Assembly (NCBI RefSeq): GCF_000003815.2
Contig: NW_023365794.1
Coordinates: forward strand, 64,367-100,651
DNA: 36,285 nt
Source of the DNA: Branchiostoma floridae
Lineage: Eukaryota > Chordata > Leptocardii > Amphioxiformes > Branchiostomatidae
Direction of reading: 5' to 3'
Under the pieces are notes generated by a model, which saw nothing but the letters and a program-made list of their open reading frames with translations, had not been told where the DNA came from and did not search any database. The position numbers and the translations under genes were made by a program. Shown here one piece after another: positions 1 to 11,500 of this stretch. Numbering within the stretch: position 1 is the first letter of the stretch; each line of letters starts with the position of its first letter.

Positions 1-217
1 AGTAGATTCCAAAGCTGGTAAACATTTATACAGAGGATGCCTTAAAATCATGTACATTTGTGATGACAAGAAAATCTCACAGCAACATACTACTAGTATT
101 AGCAAATGATTATCAAGACTTGCTGCCTTATGGGGGAAAAAAAGACATCAGTCATAGACAAGATGTATTTTTCATGACAAAGACAGCAGTATTGCTTGGG
201 CTACCACCTCCCTAATC

Positions 218-309
218 TCCAAGCAGATGTTTGGGTAGAAAATGGTAATGTTTTCAGATCTGATTTTTTTTCTGACAGTGCTCTCAGAAAAAATTAACAT
301 CTGCTTGGA
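218..309. repeat. Short palindromic MITE, copy A
   Basis: A 92-bp unit bounded by TCCAAGCAGATGTT and its exact reverse complement, with further internal inverted segments (cagatctga / tctgac). The first 11 bases match the ends of copy B at 873-1087. No clear target-site duplication. No coding capacity. Confidence 0.55.
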
Positions 310-872
310 CGTGATCATGTCACATAGTGCAATATTCACATGCTCTACACATCAAAGGTCATTGATATATTTCTCTGATTGCTAATCTGTGTTATAACAA
401 AACTATTGGTATACATTGCTTGCATTTCTATCTGTATCAAGAAGTCATGCATTGGAATATATATGTAGGCATTAATTGTTAAGAGGTTTGAAGGAAAATA
501 TATAATGTTTATCTTAGAGGAAATATTTGGATATAATAAAGCTAGCTGTTTGATCTCTTTCTACATATGAATAATGATATTGGTAAGGTCACTATTTTTT
601 GTGTGTAGTTTGTTGTACATTTAGTTATGTAGCCTGGAACACAGCCAAAACAATGTCCACCTACCATCCCCAGGCAACTTCATTTGAGAGCTGGCTTCCA
701 GTTGCTTGTTCACCAGACTACATACATGTAGGCTGTAAGCATGTATCGGTGGTTAAACAGACAGTATTACAATAATTTGTAATGAAAAGTTTGTTCGTAT
801 GTGTTGAGTGCTGTGCAGATCAGATGCTTGGGTCTTGCTGTGGTTTGTTTCCAAAAGTGAAACGTTTCAATC

Positions 873-1087
873 TCCAAGCAGATCTTGCCCTGACATAAGA
901 TTGTATCATAAGCAGCAGGGAAGGAATTTTGCCGAGTTTAGCCGGCATAGGAGTTCATTTGCCACCGCAAAGATCTGCGACAGAACCCACTGGCCGAAGG
1001 CTATTATCGGGTAATAGCGGTGGCCAATGAACCCTTTTGCTGGCTTAACTCCTTCCCCAGCTTATGCCACCACAAGATCTGCTTGGA
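873..1087. repeat. Foldback MITE, copy B
   Basis: A 215-bp unit bounded by TCCAAGCAGATCTTG and its exact reverse complement. The pairing continues inward: a CATAAGC-AGGGAAGGA-like arm on the left and CTCCTTCCCC-AGCTTATG on the right. The termini match copy A, so both are probably members of one non-autonomous family. Confidence 0.6.
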
Positions 1088-1909
1088 CATTAGGAATGTT
1101 TGGCTACGGCTTCAGTTGGTGACACTGTAATGAAACAAACTTTGTGTTTCCTGTATTCCACGCAGACCTAACATTGACTTATCAGTCTGGAAAAGGTTAC
1201 AGCTGCTTTTGTCTTTGAATGGAACATTGAAGTGCACAACATTGCGAAGGTCTACAAAAGCAATGAATTGCACATTGTTACAAGGTCTACAGCAAGAGTG
1301 GTGTATCATTTTAAGGTGTATATTTGTGCAGGACAGCTATGTACACGTACGTCAAGATGTTTGTTGGATTAAGTTAAAATTTTATCATACAGTAAGTTAT
1401 TTTCTGCTTTGTACCATATTTGAATACCCTAGACAATTTGTATTACTGTACTGAAATAAAAGATTGGTTACATTATTTCTCCTGAACATTATTGGATAGA
1501 AAATGATTCCCTTTTCTTTGAATTTTACATTCCTAAAGAGACATTAAGAATTTCTATCCCTGCTTGTTCTTATCAGAAGTATGTACGATATGGACTGTGT
1601 TCCTCATCAAATGATTACACTTTCCTGTTTTTGTGTATAGATAAGGATAGTAGGAATTGGGGCAAAGGCTAAATACAAACGTGCTAAGAGCCTGGTGTGA
1701 TAAGTGCTGATGGACAGAGATGTTCTGTTCTATATAAGGAGTGGGGCATCCTTAAGCTTCTTGTCCATGTATTTCTTTACCAACCTTTTCTGTTCATCAG
1801 TTTGCAATTCCAATTGGTGATGTTTTGCTTAATTATAGAGTACTGCTGAGGCTTTATATATGAATCCAGAACAACGAAGGAGACAATTTTTTACAAACGT
1901 ATCTTTCAG

Positions 1910-1915
1910 TTTATT
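1910..1915 (-). terminator. Candidate AIF1 polyadenylation signal
   Basis: AATAAA on the minus strand, about 665 nt beyond the AIF1 stop. It is the first clear hexamer noticed downstream and would give a 3' UTR of roughly 690 nt ending near 1890. No transcript evidence. Confidence 0.45.
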
Positions 1916-2579
1916 GGAAACAGCAAATGGGATTTGTGTATCTTAAAATGATACACAAACAGTCTTCCTCTAGCAGTCTTGATTCTCAATGAAGTAAAGT
2001 ATGACAAGTAATGTACAGGTTTAGGACATCATGAACCTTAAAAAAAGGCACCAGTATTTAATTTCCATGAGTAGGTATTCTATACCCAATGCTGAAATTG
2101 GCCGAAATAATATTTCAACAGATGCCTCCAAGCCCTGCTTTAAAACCTGCATCACATTTCTAGCCTACATATAATGGTCATTTTTAACTATTTGTAACCC
2201 ATCTATAGCCCTTCCCATGTTACATATAACATACATGGAAACCAATACACATCCATCTTGGTTATCTAAATCTCGACATTCTATTTCTACACTGTGATTA
2301 ATGGAAGATTAAACAATAAGAACTAATACATGAATTTGACTACATGATTCTAGGACCACCTCGTTAAAAAAAAGAAAACGCATTCCAAGCACTCCGCCTG
2401 ATCTTAATGCGCTTTTCACGCCACCTTAAAGGAGCCCATACAAAACCATTCCTTACAAAATCGTTATTTCATTGATGTATGTATGTACAAAAGGTTCCAA
2501 TAGAGTAAACCATCACTCAATTCTTCCATAGACTAGTAGAAAGCGGCAAGGGACGGGCCGGGCGTTATCTAATGTTGAT

Positions 2580-5500
2580 CTAGGGTAGGCTGGCGAGGTC
2601 ACGTTTGGGCGCTACTCCCTTCGGCCTCTCCTTCTCCTTCTTCTTCTCCTCAAACATCAAGATCCTGTAAGGCATACAAAAGGAGACATTACACAGACAT
2701 CCATGATGTCCAAGAAACTACCAAAACCAACATTACAGAATATAAAGAAAAACAATACCTGTCAAAGCCTACGTCACATTTCCAACCCGGGGCTCGGCCG
2801 GGCATATTTCGGGAACGAAAAGTATGATATAAAAGACACCAAGCTACACAAGACATAGAGAGAATGGTCGTTTGCATTATGTGGCATATTTTAACGTAAT
2901 AAATACTATATACAATTTACACAAACAGCCTGACCGGGCTCCGGTTTGGAAATGTGACGTTAGTCTAAATGGGAATGGACCGTTCATGAAGATCCATTCA
3001 TTGTAAAACTCTTTTCCGAGTTGCCGGTAAAGTTTCAATTCTTTCTTGACTCTGGCAAGTGTTATTTTCTTTTATCGAACTTTATGTGAAATTGACAAAT
3101 GTTACAGATTTACACTTCTACCCCCTCAAAAAAAATAGATGTCGTCATTTGTCAATACGTGGAGCGAACTAATTTCCAATTGTGTTGTACAAAGGACGGA
3201 TTTGATGCTACACACTTTCACTTTACTTTTCACTTTATTTATTTAACCAGGAAAATACAGCTCAGGTCAACCTAGACCTGTTTTTCGGGTAATCCTGGGC
3301 ATATTTGCATACATATAAACAACACAATAACAACACAACAATAAATATCAACATAGCTGTAAAGTAGCGTTACTAAGCCACACGTATCGCAGACATCCGG
3401 ACAGTACTTACAGTTTGAGAACAGAGCTCTTGGAGCCCAGCATCATCCCCAGGAAGTCCCTGTAGGTGATGACGCCCCTTCCGGTGGTGTCCACTTCCGC
3501 TATCATCTTCTTCAACTCCAGGTGAGTCTTGGCCTGATCTAACTTCTCCATCATACGCTTCACCTCCATCATACCTGTAAAAAATTTGTTTTTCGCATCG
3601 GTTTTGATGGTAGATCAATAGTGTATGTGATTTGGTCAGTTAATGCTTTTTTCCGACACGTCTAATATATCTAAAGCAATCTGTCTGATAGTTGGACACA
3701 GTAGCATGTCGGGATTTCGTACATGTCTGATTACAGACTGAACGCATTTTATATTCCTTATACAGACTTACATGGATTTCATTATAGGAAGCACTTCAAA
3801 CTTCTTTCGCGTGATACTAAGTCACCACTACTTACCGAGCTCTCCGTTGTTGTTTTCATCCATCTCCATGAACGTCTCTGAAAATGAGGAACGAAAGAAA
3901 TAAAGATTCAGCAACAAAAATCACGGCCTTCACATAAAATTCGTCCCATTTGAAATGGCCCGTATGGAACAGCCATACCATTTGTTATTTCATTTCATTT
4001 TATTTCTTTAACCAGGGACGACAAATCGCCACTATGTCTTCAATGCGCCCTGCGTGCATATATAAAACAATGGTTCAAATTATGATCATGAGAAGACTCA
4101 CTTTTCGATGACTCCAACCTGTCGGCCAGTTCCTCCACCTCTTTGTAGTCGTCATCTGTCAGGAACTCCTGTAACGAAAATGGGAATGATTAATTGACAA
4201 CACATCTACCGGCACAACAAAAAGGTTCCGGTACGTTTTCTTACAAACAGTTTAGATCAGCTTTTAGTTACGGAAAACCGTACGTAGTCACCCTAAACGC
4301 CGATCCTCTCCCAGCCTCACTGACGTAAACCAGAGGAGACTATTAAACGTTACTACGGACGACCAAACCCGGTTGCAAACATTTCAATGGATGTTGGACG
4401 TTGACAGATGCTGAAGAGAACGACCAACGTCAATGTCACCAGACTGTCATCAGATGTAATCTGCCAGGATTAACCCGGTGTGTACGACAAGCCCTACTGT
4501 ACAGACAGATGGGTCTCATTACAACACTAGAGATGTGGCACGAACCTTCAAGGGTCTCCGTGGATAAACACACAACAGTCAGGCGTGTGAACTCGAAGTT
4601 TGTTTTTGTTCCTCGATAGCGAAATGGATTGTTCCCATACATGAGGCAAGAAATGTGCGTGACTCCAAGGCGAAATGTCTCCAAGCATACGGACATCTGA
4701 TTAAACCATTTGACGACGGATTCCGGACTGAGAATCCGAAAGGCGTTTTATACTCGCTTTACATATCTAAAAAAAAAGAAAACTCCATGTTGTGCTCAGA
4801 GAAAGATATTGTGTAACTTGTTATTCCACACTGTCATTACAGACACCCTAAACACTAATATAATACTAGCGTTCCGATAGAGATATATTTCTAACGATAG
4901 TTTAACGTTTATTAACAGCAAACGTGTACTTAGTGTCTAGATTGTTGTTGGCCCGATTGCCTCACCTGAGGCCCGGCCTAACTACATCTGTCCACACCTT
5001 TACACATCAAAAGCTCTGATCTGTTTTCCATGGGAATAGACAGTGGTCCCTACAGACGTGTTTTCGTTCTTTCTTCCTTTCTCTTTTAACCAAATCATAT
5101 CCGGTGACGATACATCTAAGAAAGTGAAATGGTTTCGTCGAGTGATCTGTTGTTTCTGGACCAGCTCTGTCCCACTATTTTAGCTCCTTAGCCGATCTTG
5201 AGACATTAAGTTCCAGTTTTTCTCGCGAGAACTCAGATCTTGAGACATTAATGTTTTAAGGTTGGCTAAATTGGCATTTTGACCTTCCATCATTTAACTC
5301 ATTAGTGAATTAAGAAAGAATGAAGTTTAAGCCGAAGGACTATTGATAGATGGGCATGAAAAAATTCGAAATCCGATTTTGGGCAATACGGATTACGTCA
5401 TAAGGTTTTATTACCTATTATTTTTTCTAGATCTATTAGAAAATACAGCACTTAGGTACATACCACTGCAGTTAAACTATGTTTTTCATGTACATAATGA

Positions 5501-8500
5501 TGAAAGCTACAAACCCAAGTTCGCACATCTTGATATCTTCTAATGATCCGTAGTCATTAGAAGATAATTGCTTTCACCTAATTGACAAAAAATCATTTTC
5601 TAATAATTTTTCCACTCTACTATCAAAGTTTCTCGCGAGAACTGACCTGGTTAATCTCATCCAGCATCTCCTCCTGCCTCCTCTTGAGTTCTCCATACTG
5701 CTTACCTCCTGCAGGATATACAACAGAGATGTTCATCAGATGGGGAGACGACAGTTTGTGACAGAAGCATCTAGGAGGCTCAGGCCAAAATCATTGACTT
5801 GGACAATCAATTTTTCACAAAATTGTCATCGAAATATGAAGTACTATTGATAGTACAATCTCCAACACAGGTCCAAGGTATTCATTACTCTAAAGCCCCG
5901 GTCACAAAGCGCGTACGATTCCTTGCGATTCCTTCCGATGCGCAGGATAAGCGCAGTGCGTCGTAAGTCGGGGGAGAATCGGAAGCAATGGTTTAAATAT
6001 ATAAAGCCGTGGTCACAAAGCGCGTAGTGCATCGTACGATGAGGTCATAAGAGCGTGCCTGCGTCAATCGCAGTGAATCATAGTAAATCGGGGAGCGTCG
6101 TATGGCGAAAAATAGAGCTGAAACGGATTTTGAACATGTTCAAAATTTCGCTATCGTCGTAAGATTTTATTTGCCCCCATAGCAGACTTCATTATGGCAA
6201 TTTTTGTCTACTGATGAGGTTATAGATTTATGAATTGTTAGCATGTTGTGATGGTTTCAGTTTTCCCTGATATTTTGGATATTGACGAAAAGGGAAAATA
6301 TATCAGTCGCAACTGCCACAGTCGCAACCAGAGAACAGCGCGCCCCGCACAGGTGATGCAGACAATTGTTTGATCGCTTCATGCACGTGAGTTTATAATT
6401 AGATGAAATCTAAGCTCTCGTCGGTCTTAGGTCAGTTTACCATAATCGTAATAACCATGGGGACAACTCGAACATAAAGGCAGGCTCTATGGGTCGGAAA
6501 TATATATGATATAATGCTTATGATATGATTTTTGTATGATGGCATCTTTTTGTTGATAGCATATCATGATACGATCTTCGAAAGAGCCTGACACGTAGAG
6601 CCGGCAAGCAGGCCGAGATAATCATACCAGTACTCACGCTTGATTTGAACTTTTCTTGTAATGCTCTTGTTGTCGCGGTCTCTTTTAATTTATTTTTACA
6701 GTTAAATATATTATAGGAAGGTTTTCAACAGCTTAGTACATATTTTTTTGGTTAAAGAAGCACAAAAGCGGCCAGGCGGCTATTCAAAAGAGACAAGTGA
6801 AAAATCGTACGACGCTGGAAAAATTTTGAACACCATCCGATGCGTTGCGATGGCTGATTTTGCTTACGATTTTGCTGCGATTTACTGCGCTCATCGTACG
6901 ATATGCGGAATATACCATCGCAAGAAATCGTACGCGCTTTGTGACCGGGGCTTTAGGGTCGCGGGTAGCTCTAAGTAGGAGAATGCAAGCATTATAGCCG
7001 AAATGAAATTTTGGATATGTTTATCCATGTCTTCAATGGCTGATGTCTTCTTACAATAAACCACATATGAAAGAAGGAAAAGGTTTCTTCGTGTGATAAT
7101 GATGATGATGATGATGATGATGATGACAAATGTAATCTGATACATGATAAGGTATGTATTCCGGAAATCGATATGGTTCCTCCATATATGGAAGTCGAGG
7201 GGAATCCCCGTTCCCAGGTGGGATCAACACGATGACATCATCCCAGTCCCGGCGCCCCGTGTGAGTCATTATTGAGTCATTGTCCCACATGTGTGCCGGG
7301 CAGGGCGCCTAATGGCCGGGATGTGGTTGATGTAATGCGCCCATGTCAGGATTACAGGCCCTGGGGATAGGGAAATGGGCACTAAATGACCAACGTTCCG
7401 GATCCGTGGTCTTTCTCTGTATACATTAGACCGCAGCAGGTGTAAGTAATGTGTTGTACCTTCTGTTAGGAACTCCATATTTTAATGAAATCTTTATTGA
7501 ATGAATGAAGACCTTTATTGCACATTTTTGCCCCACTGGGCTAAGTACAGGTCACAAGTACAGGTAAGAATCACATATATGTAACAATGGAAACAATCAT
7601 ACACATCCATATATGTAGATGTGCGTCTAGTCTATTCTAAGACATTCGACTTCCTCTCGCTTCTTGGTAATTGTATAAATGTTTTAATACTAGATACAGT
7701 ATCTTTAACCATTGTTGCATTGAACAAGTTGAAACTGGAGTTTTGATAAAAACACAACATCCGTGACTGGGCATCATCACTTGCCATCAAGACGAAGTGG
7801 TGCATACAATATGAGGATTTATCGCTTAATGGTACATGATTTTATTGGGCGTGACTGATCTAAATCAAATTTAGCCATTTAGTACTCAAACACTAAAATT
7901 TCCCTACCTTACAAAAATAAGATTTTCACAACTCGAAAAGAAATGTACCCGGTACACTAAAGATACATTTGTATTGTCCGTGATTTGAAAGCCCTAGCCA
8001 GTGAGTGACCTATCCCTTTACGTGAGGAGACCAGTTAAGTAGTCGTACACAGTGACGGCAGTTACACAGTGTCGGGAGTGGGACCAGACTGACAGATGGT
8101 CGCAATGGGAACGTTATGGAGCACACAATAGGGAGGGGGAGGGGATGGTGACACTTGCAGCTGGCGTGCACATACATACATACATGTGTGATTCACACGA
8201 ACGCACATAATTCCAACGTTTCAAAACAATCAACATGCTGTCCAGTCCCTACAGCTGTACTAACAATAAAATATCATAAGGAAATATCATATCTTTGCAA
8301 AAAATCCTTCCCAGTCGTCAAGGTCTATATATGGTTAAGTTCACCGAAGGATGTCAGAAAGTCAGACGAACGATACAACGCGACAGAAAACGTAACAAGT
8401 CAAGTATCTGTACTTGCCATTTGCGCATGTTTTAACTTACAACATTTCGTTGTCTACGATCAACAGCTATATGCAAAGAAATGATGGTATTCAAAAGAAA

Positions 8501-11500
8501 ACAACATTTAAGTTTAGTCTCAGGCGGATTGATATTTGCAAAAACATAAAAGCACTGTATCTCACTGAGTCATACAGACGTTGTAATATTTTACAAATAA
8601 GCTCCGCGTCTTGCATAGGCAAGCTAAGGTGTAGTCTAAGAGATACCGATTTCAGAAAATGTATTTTATAGTTTGAGACACAAAACATGCTCTCATGCCA
8701 AACAACACATCAGGAGGAAGTATTGGTGGATCAAAAGAGGGCTGCTATCACCAATCATTTATTTATCGTACATACACCAGACAGATTCAAACAAATTAAA
8801 CACCGAACCTACCTTGGTAGTCCAGAGAATCGGCAGAAGCTAGGGTCGGCATGTTTCTTAAACTATCCCTCGGAAGACAATGCAAAATCTTAGTTTTGAA
8901 AGTAAGGCCTGGCTGGGGCGATATAAGAAAGCGGAACGAGGAAGAAAGTTGAGACGTCCTATCTCACGGCTGCTACTCCGTGTAATGATGATAAGTCGGG
9001 TCTGCCCCCTACGTAATCTCTGTGACGCATCAAAGGAACGGTCCATTTTAACCCGAGGGGGGCTTTTTACAAGCAATTAGATTAACTGCCTAAATATTAA
9101 CGTAAAATTCCTATAGATATTGCATTCACAACTTGTAAATATTTTACATCGTAGAATGAAAAGACATTGTCTCAAATAACATTACAAATCCATAGCTAAA
9201 GTGTTGTAAAATATGTAATAATTGACAAACGTTCCCTGTAAAATAATTGGTTGAGACAGTCTAAAATTTCTTCCGGGAATCTCCCGGGAAAAGAGGAAGC
9301 AGGTCATAGATAGACAGGGGTGCTTCTTCCCTATATGTACTGATAAAAACGGACATATAACAGATAAGGAGACATCCTGTGTTCACACAGTCACGCTAAC
9401 GTAACTTCCGCTCAGGTGTTCACAGGTAAAGCTAAGGTGTGGACAGGTGCGACAGGTGGACAATAGCGTGGGTGTTAGATGAGGAGCTTCTATTTGGAAA
9501 AAGAGGAACAATTGAAACTTCGTGGGAGGAAAACTATGTTGACAATGTGTGTCAATAAATACCGTTACTATTGACGGTCATTTCTCCGTTGTTGTCTTCT
9601 CCTTTTCTGTTCCTTAATTTCGATGTGTGGCGTCGCCAACTTCGTTTTCCAAAGAGGGTCTCGTAAAACTGTGTGTGATCTTTACATCCCTTCGTATTAC
9701 GAATCAATTTTAATACTAATCGTTTCCAGATCTATTTTCCCGCTTTACTTTAATCTCGACCCCTGCTTCATACAGATATAGAACATGTGAAATGGTATTC
9801 GAGGTCTCGAAGCATGTCAAAAACAACACTTTAAAATGACAATTTACAACAAGGTACCAGTTATATTAACGAATTCCACATGTAGCAAACGTTTGAGAAG
9901 ATATCTAGCGCGAAGGATACGCTTAGGGACATAACTAGAAGTGCATGTATTGGGTATGTGTGTAAGTAACTACATTCATGCGAGAGTAAATGGGGTTTCT
10001 TTACCGTCATTCAGCTTTTATGCCAACTTTCTTTTTGTCAACTTTTCATATTTCCTCCTTGTTCAGTTTTTTCACGATCCTATCTTTTATCCCTCCGTTG
10101 CACATTCTCAAGCTTGTGTACTGGTAAGGATTAGAAACAACATTTGACAGAAATAGGCTAGGCCATCATTTGGTGATGAGATGGAATCTATCATCTAGTC
10201 CGAAAGAGGTGTGCCGCCTGTTTCCGAACAACATTTCACTGGGACATCGCTTTGTATTGTAGCCCGCTGAAAAATGTAACATAAACACCGCACGGCCCTT
10301 CCTCACCGCCCGCGGCACGCAGTGGTTGTGTTGGCTCCGATATCGATGTCTGTATGATGTACACCTTGCTTTGGAACAACGCCAACTTACCAAGTATGGC
10401 AAGAATGTCGCAAAGGTCGAGGGAGCAACCATGACTCGCAGGGGTTCAAGGGGGAAGTTCCCTTTTTGCAGGTTGTTGTTCGCTCTGTCGATGTCCATAT
10501 TTTTTCACCTGTACAGTACTTGGTGGTTTTGAATGGGGTAACTTTAAAGCTAAATTAACACATTTATGCTGATGATTCTTGTTACCTCCATGAAAAATGG
10601 TATAGTTTTTGGTGTGTCTGTCTGTGTATCTGTCTGTCTGTTTGTGCTTCCGGATCTTTGTGGTCAGCATGGATTACGAATTTTACGATATTTGATATGC
10701 AGGTAGGTGTTGAGAATACGGTGGTCAAGGTCAATTTTGGGCCCCCTAATATGTGACCTTCGTAGTGCAGCAGAATTTCCATTTTTTGTATCTCTTTTGC
10801 ATTTTGTTTTCGCCGTTGATGCCCATATGTTTTCACCTGTTTTCACCTACATGTTACCTTGTGGTCTTTGTATATGCACGTGGTAGCTTAAAAGCGTAAA
10901 ACGCATTTTTTGCTGATACAGTATCAACCTTTTTCACAAGCACATGTAACCTTGTCCTAAGCAAGTGGCCTTGCCTCGATCTTGGCCACCTTGCAGCTTC
11001 CTTTAAACTGCAGCGTAATAATCTTATGAAGAAAATCGTGCTGTCTTAGCAAAGGATTGCGCGCTATAATAGAAACATTTCTCATTATGAAATGCCGTCA
11101 AGCTGCTACATAAATAATTCAAACCAACTTAATAGATAATTTTAACTGATACGGCGAACAAAGAGAGCAATATTTCTTGTCGTAAACGACTTCTGTCAGC
11201 TTTTCCTTTGTTGTACATCGTTTAGTACAATGAAGAAATTAGAATCAATGTCCCAGGTGGTGTTGGGTTAGGCCAGGGTGGAACATTTACGGGTTTAAGT
11301 CACTAGTCGTTCTCAGCTTGCGTAAAGTTGACAAGAACAAATCAGATGTACCGAAGAAGAAAACTATTACAAGTGAGACAGTTGTGATAAACAGGGGCCG
11401 GTCGTTGTTGGTTGAGGGGGGCGGATGGGTAAGATTTAGGATGATTAGGGACCGATCGTTATTCATAAGGATGTGTAACAGTTTATAACAGTATACAGAT

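Larger units (their letters stand above)
1..1889. other. No gene recognised; AT-rich sequence with two MITEs
   Basis: No open frame here resembles a protein family and no exon chain could be built. A plus-strand AATAAA at 1453-1458 could end a transcript entering from the left, which would make part of this a 3' UTR converging on AIF1, but nothing else supports that. Confidence 0.4.
4169..5646 (-). other. AIF1 intron 2
   Basis: No exon recognised. It contains a repeated GATCTTGAGACATTAA string either side of a TCTCGCGAGA palindrome (5221-5230), a perfect 13-bp hairpin (5534-5566), and a second TCTCGCGAGA (5631-5640) only a few bases from the exon 2 donor. Confidence 0.6.

Noticed and set aside
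3373-3618. 81-codon minus-strand open frame over AIF1 exon 5
   Set aside because: Wrong frame; the EF-hand protein is read in the frame supported by splice phases and family similarity.
6891-7290. Minus-strand frames with Ile or His runs
   Set aside because: These are the GAT microsatellite and the end of the inverted-repeat transposon, not genes.
8155-8484. 109-codon plus-strand frame in AIF1 intron 1
   Set aside because: No recognisable motif and no splice or promoter context; length is within chance for AT-rich introns of this size.
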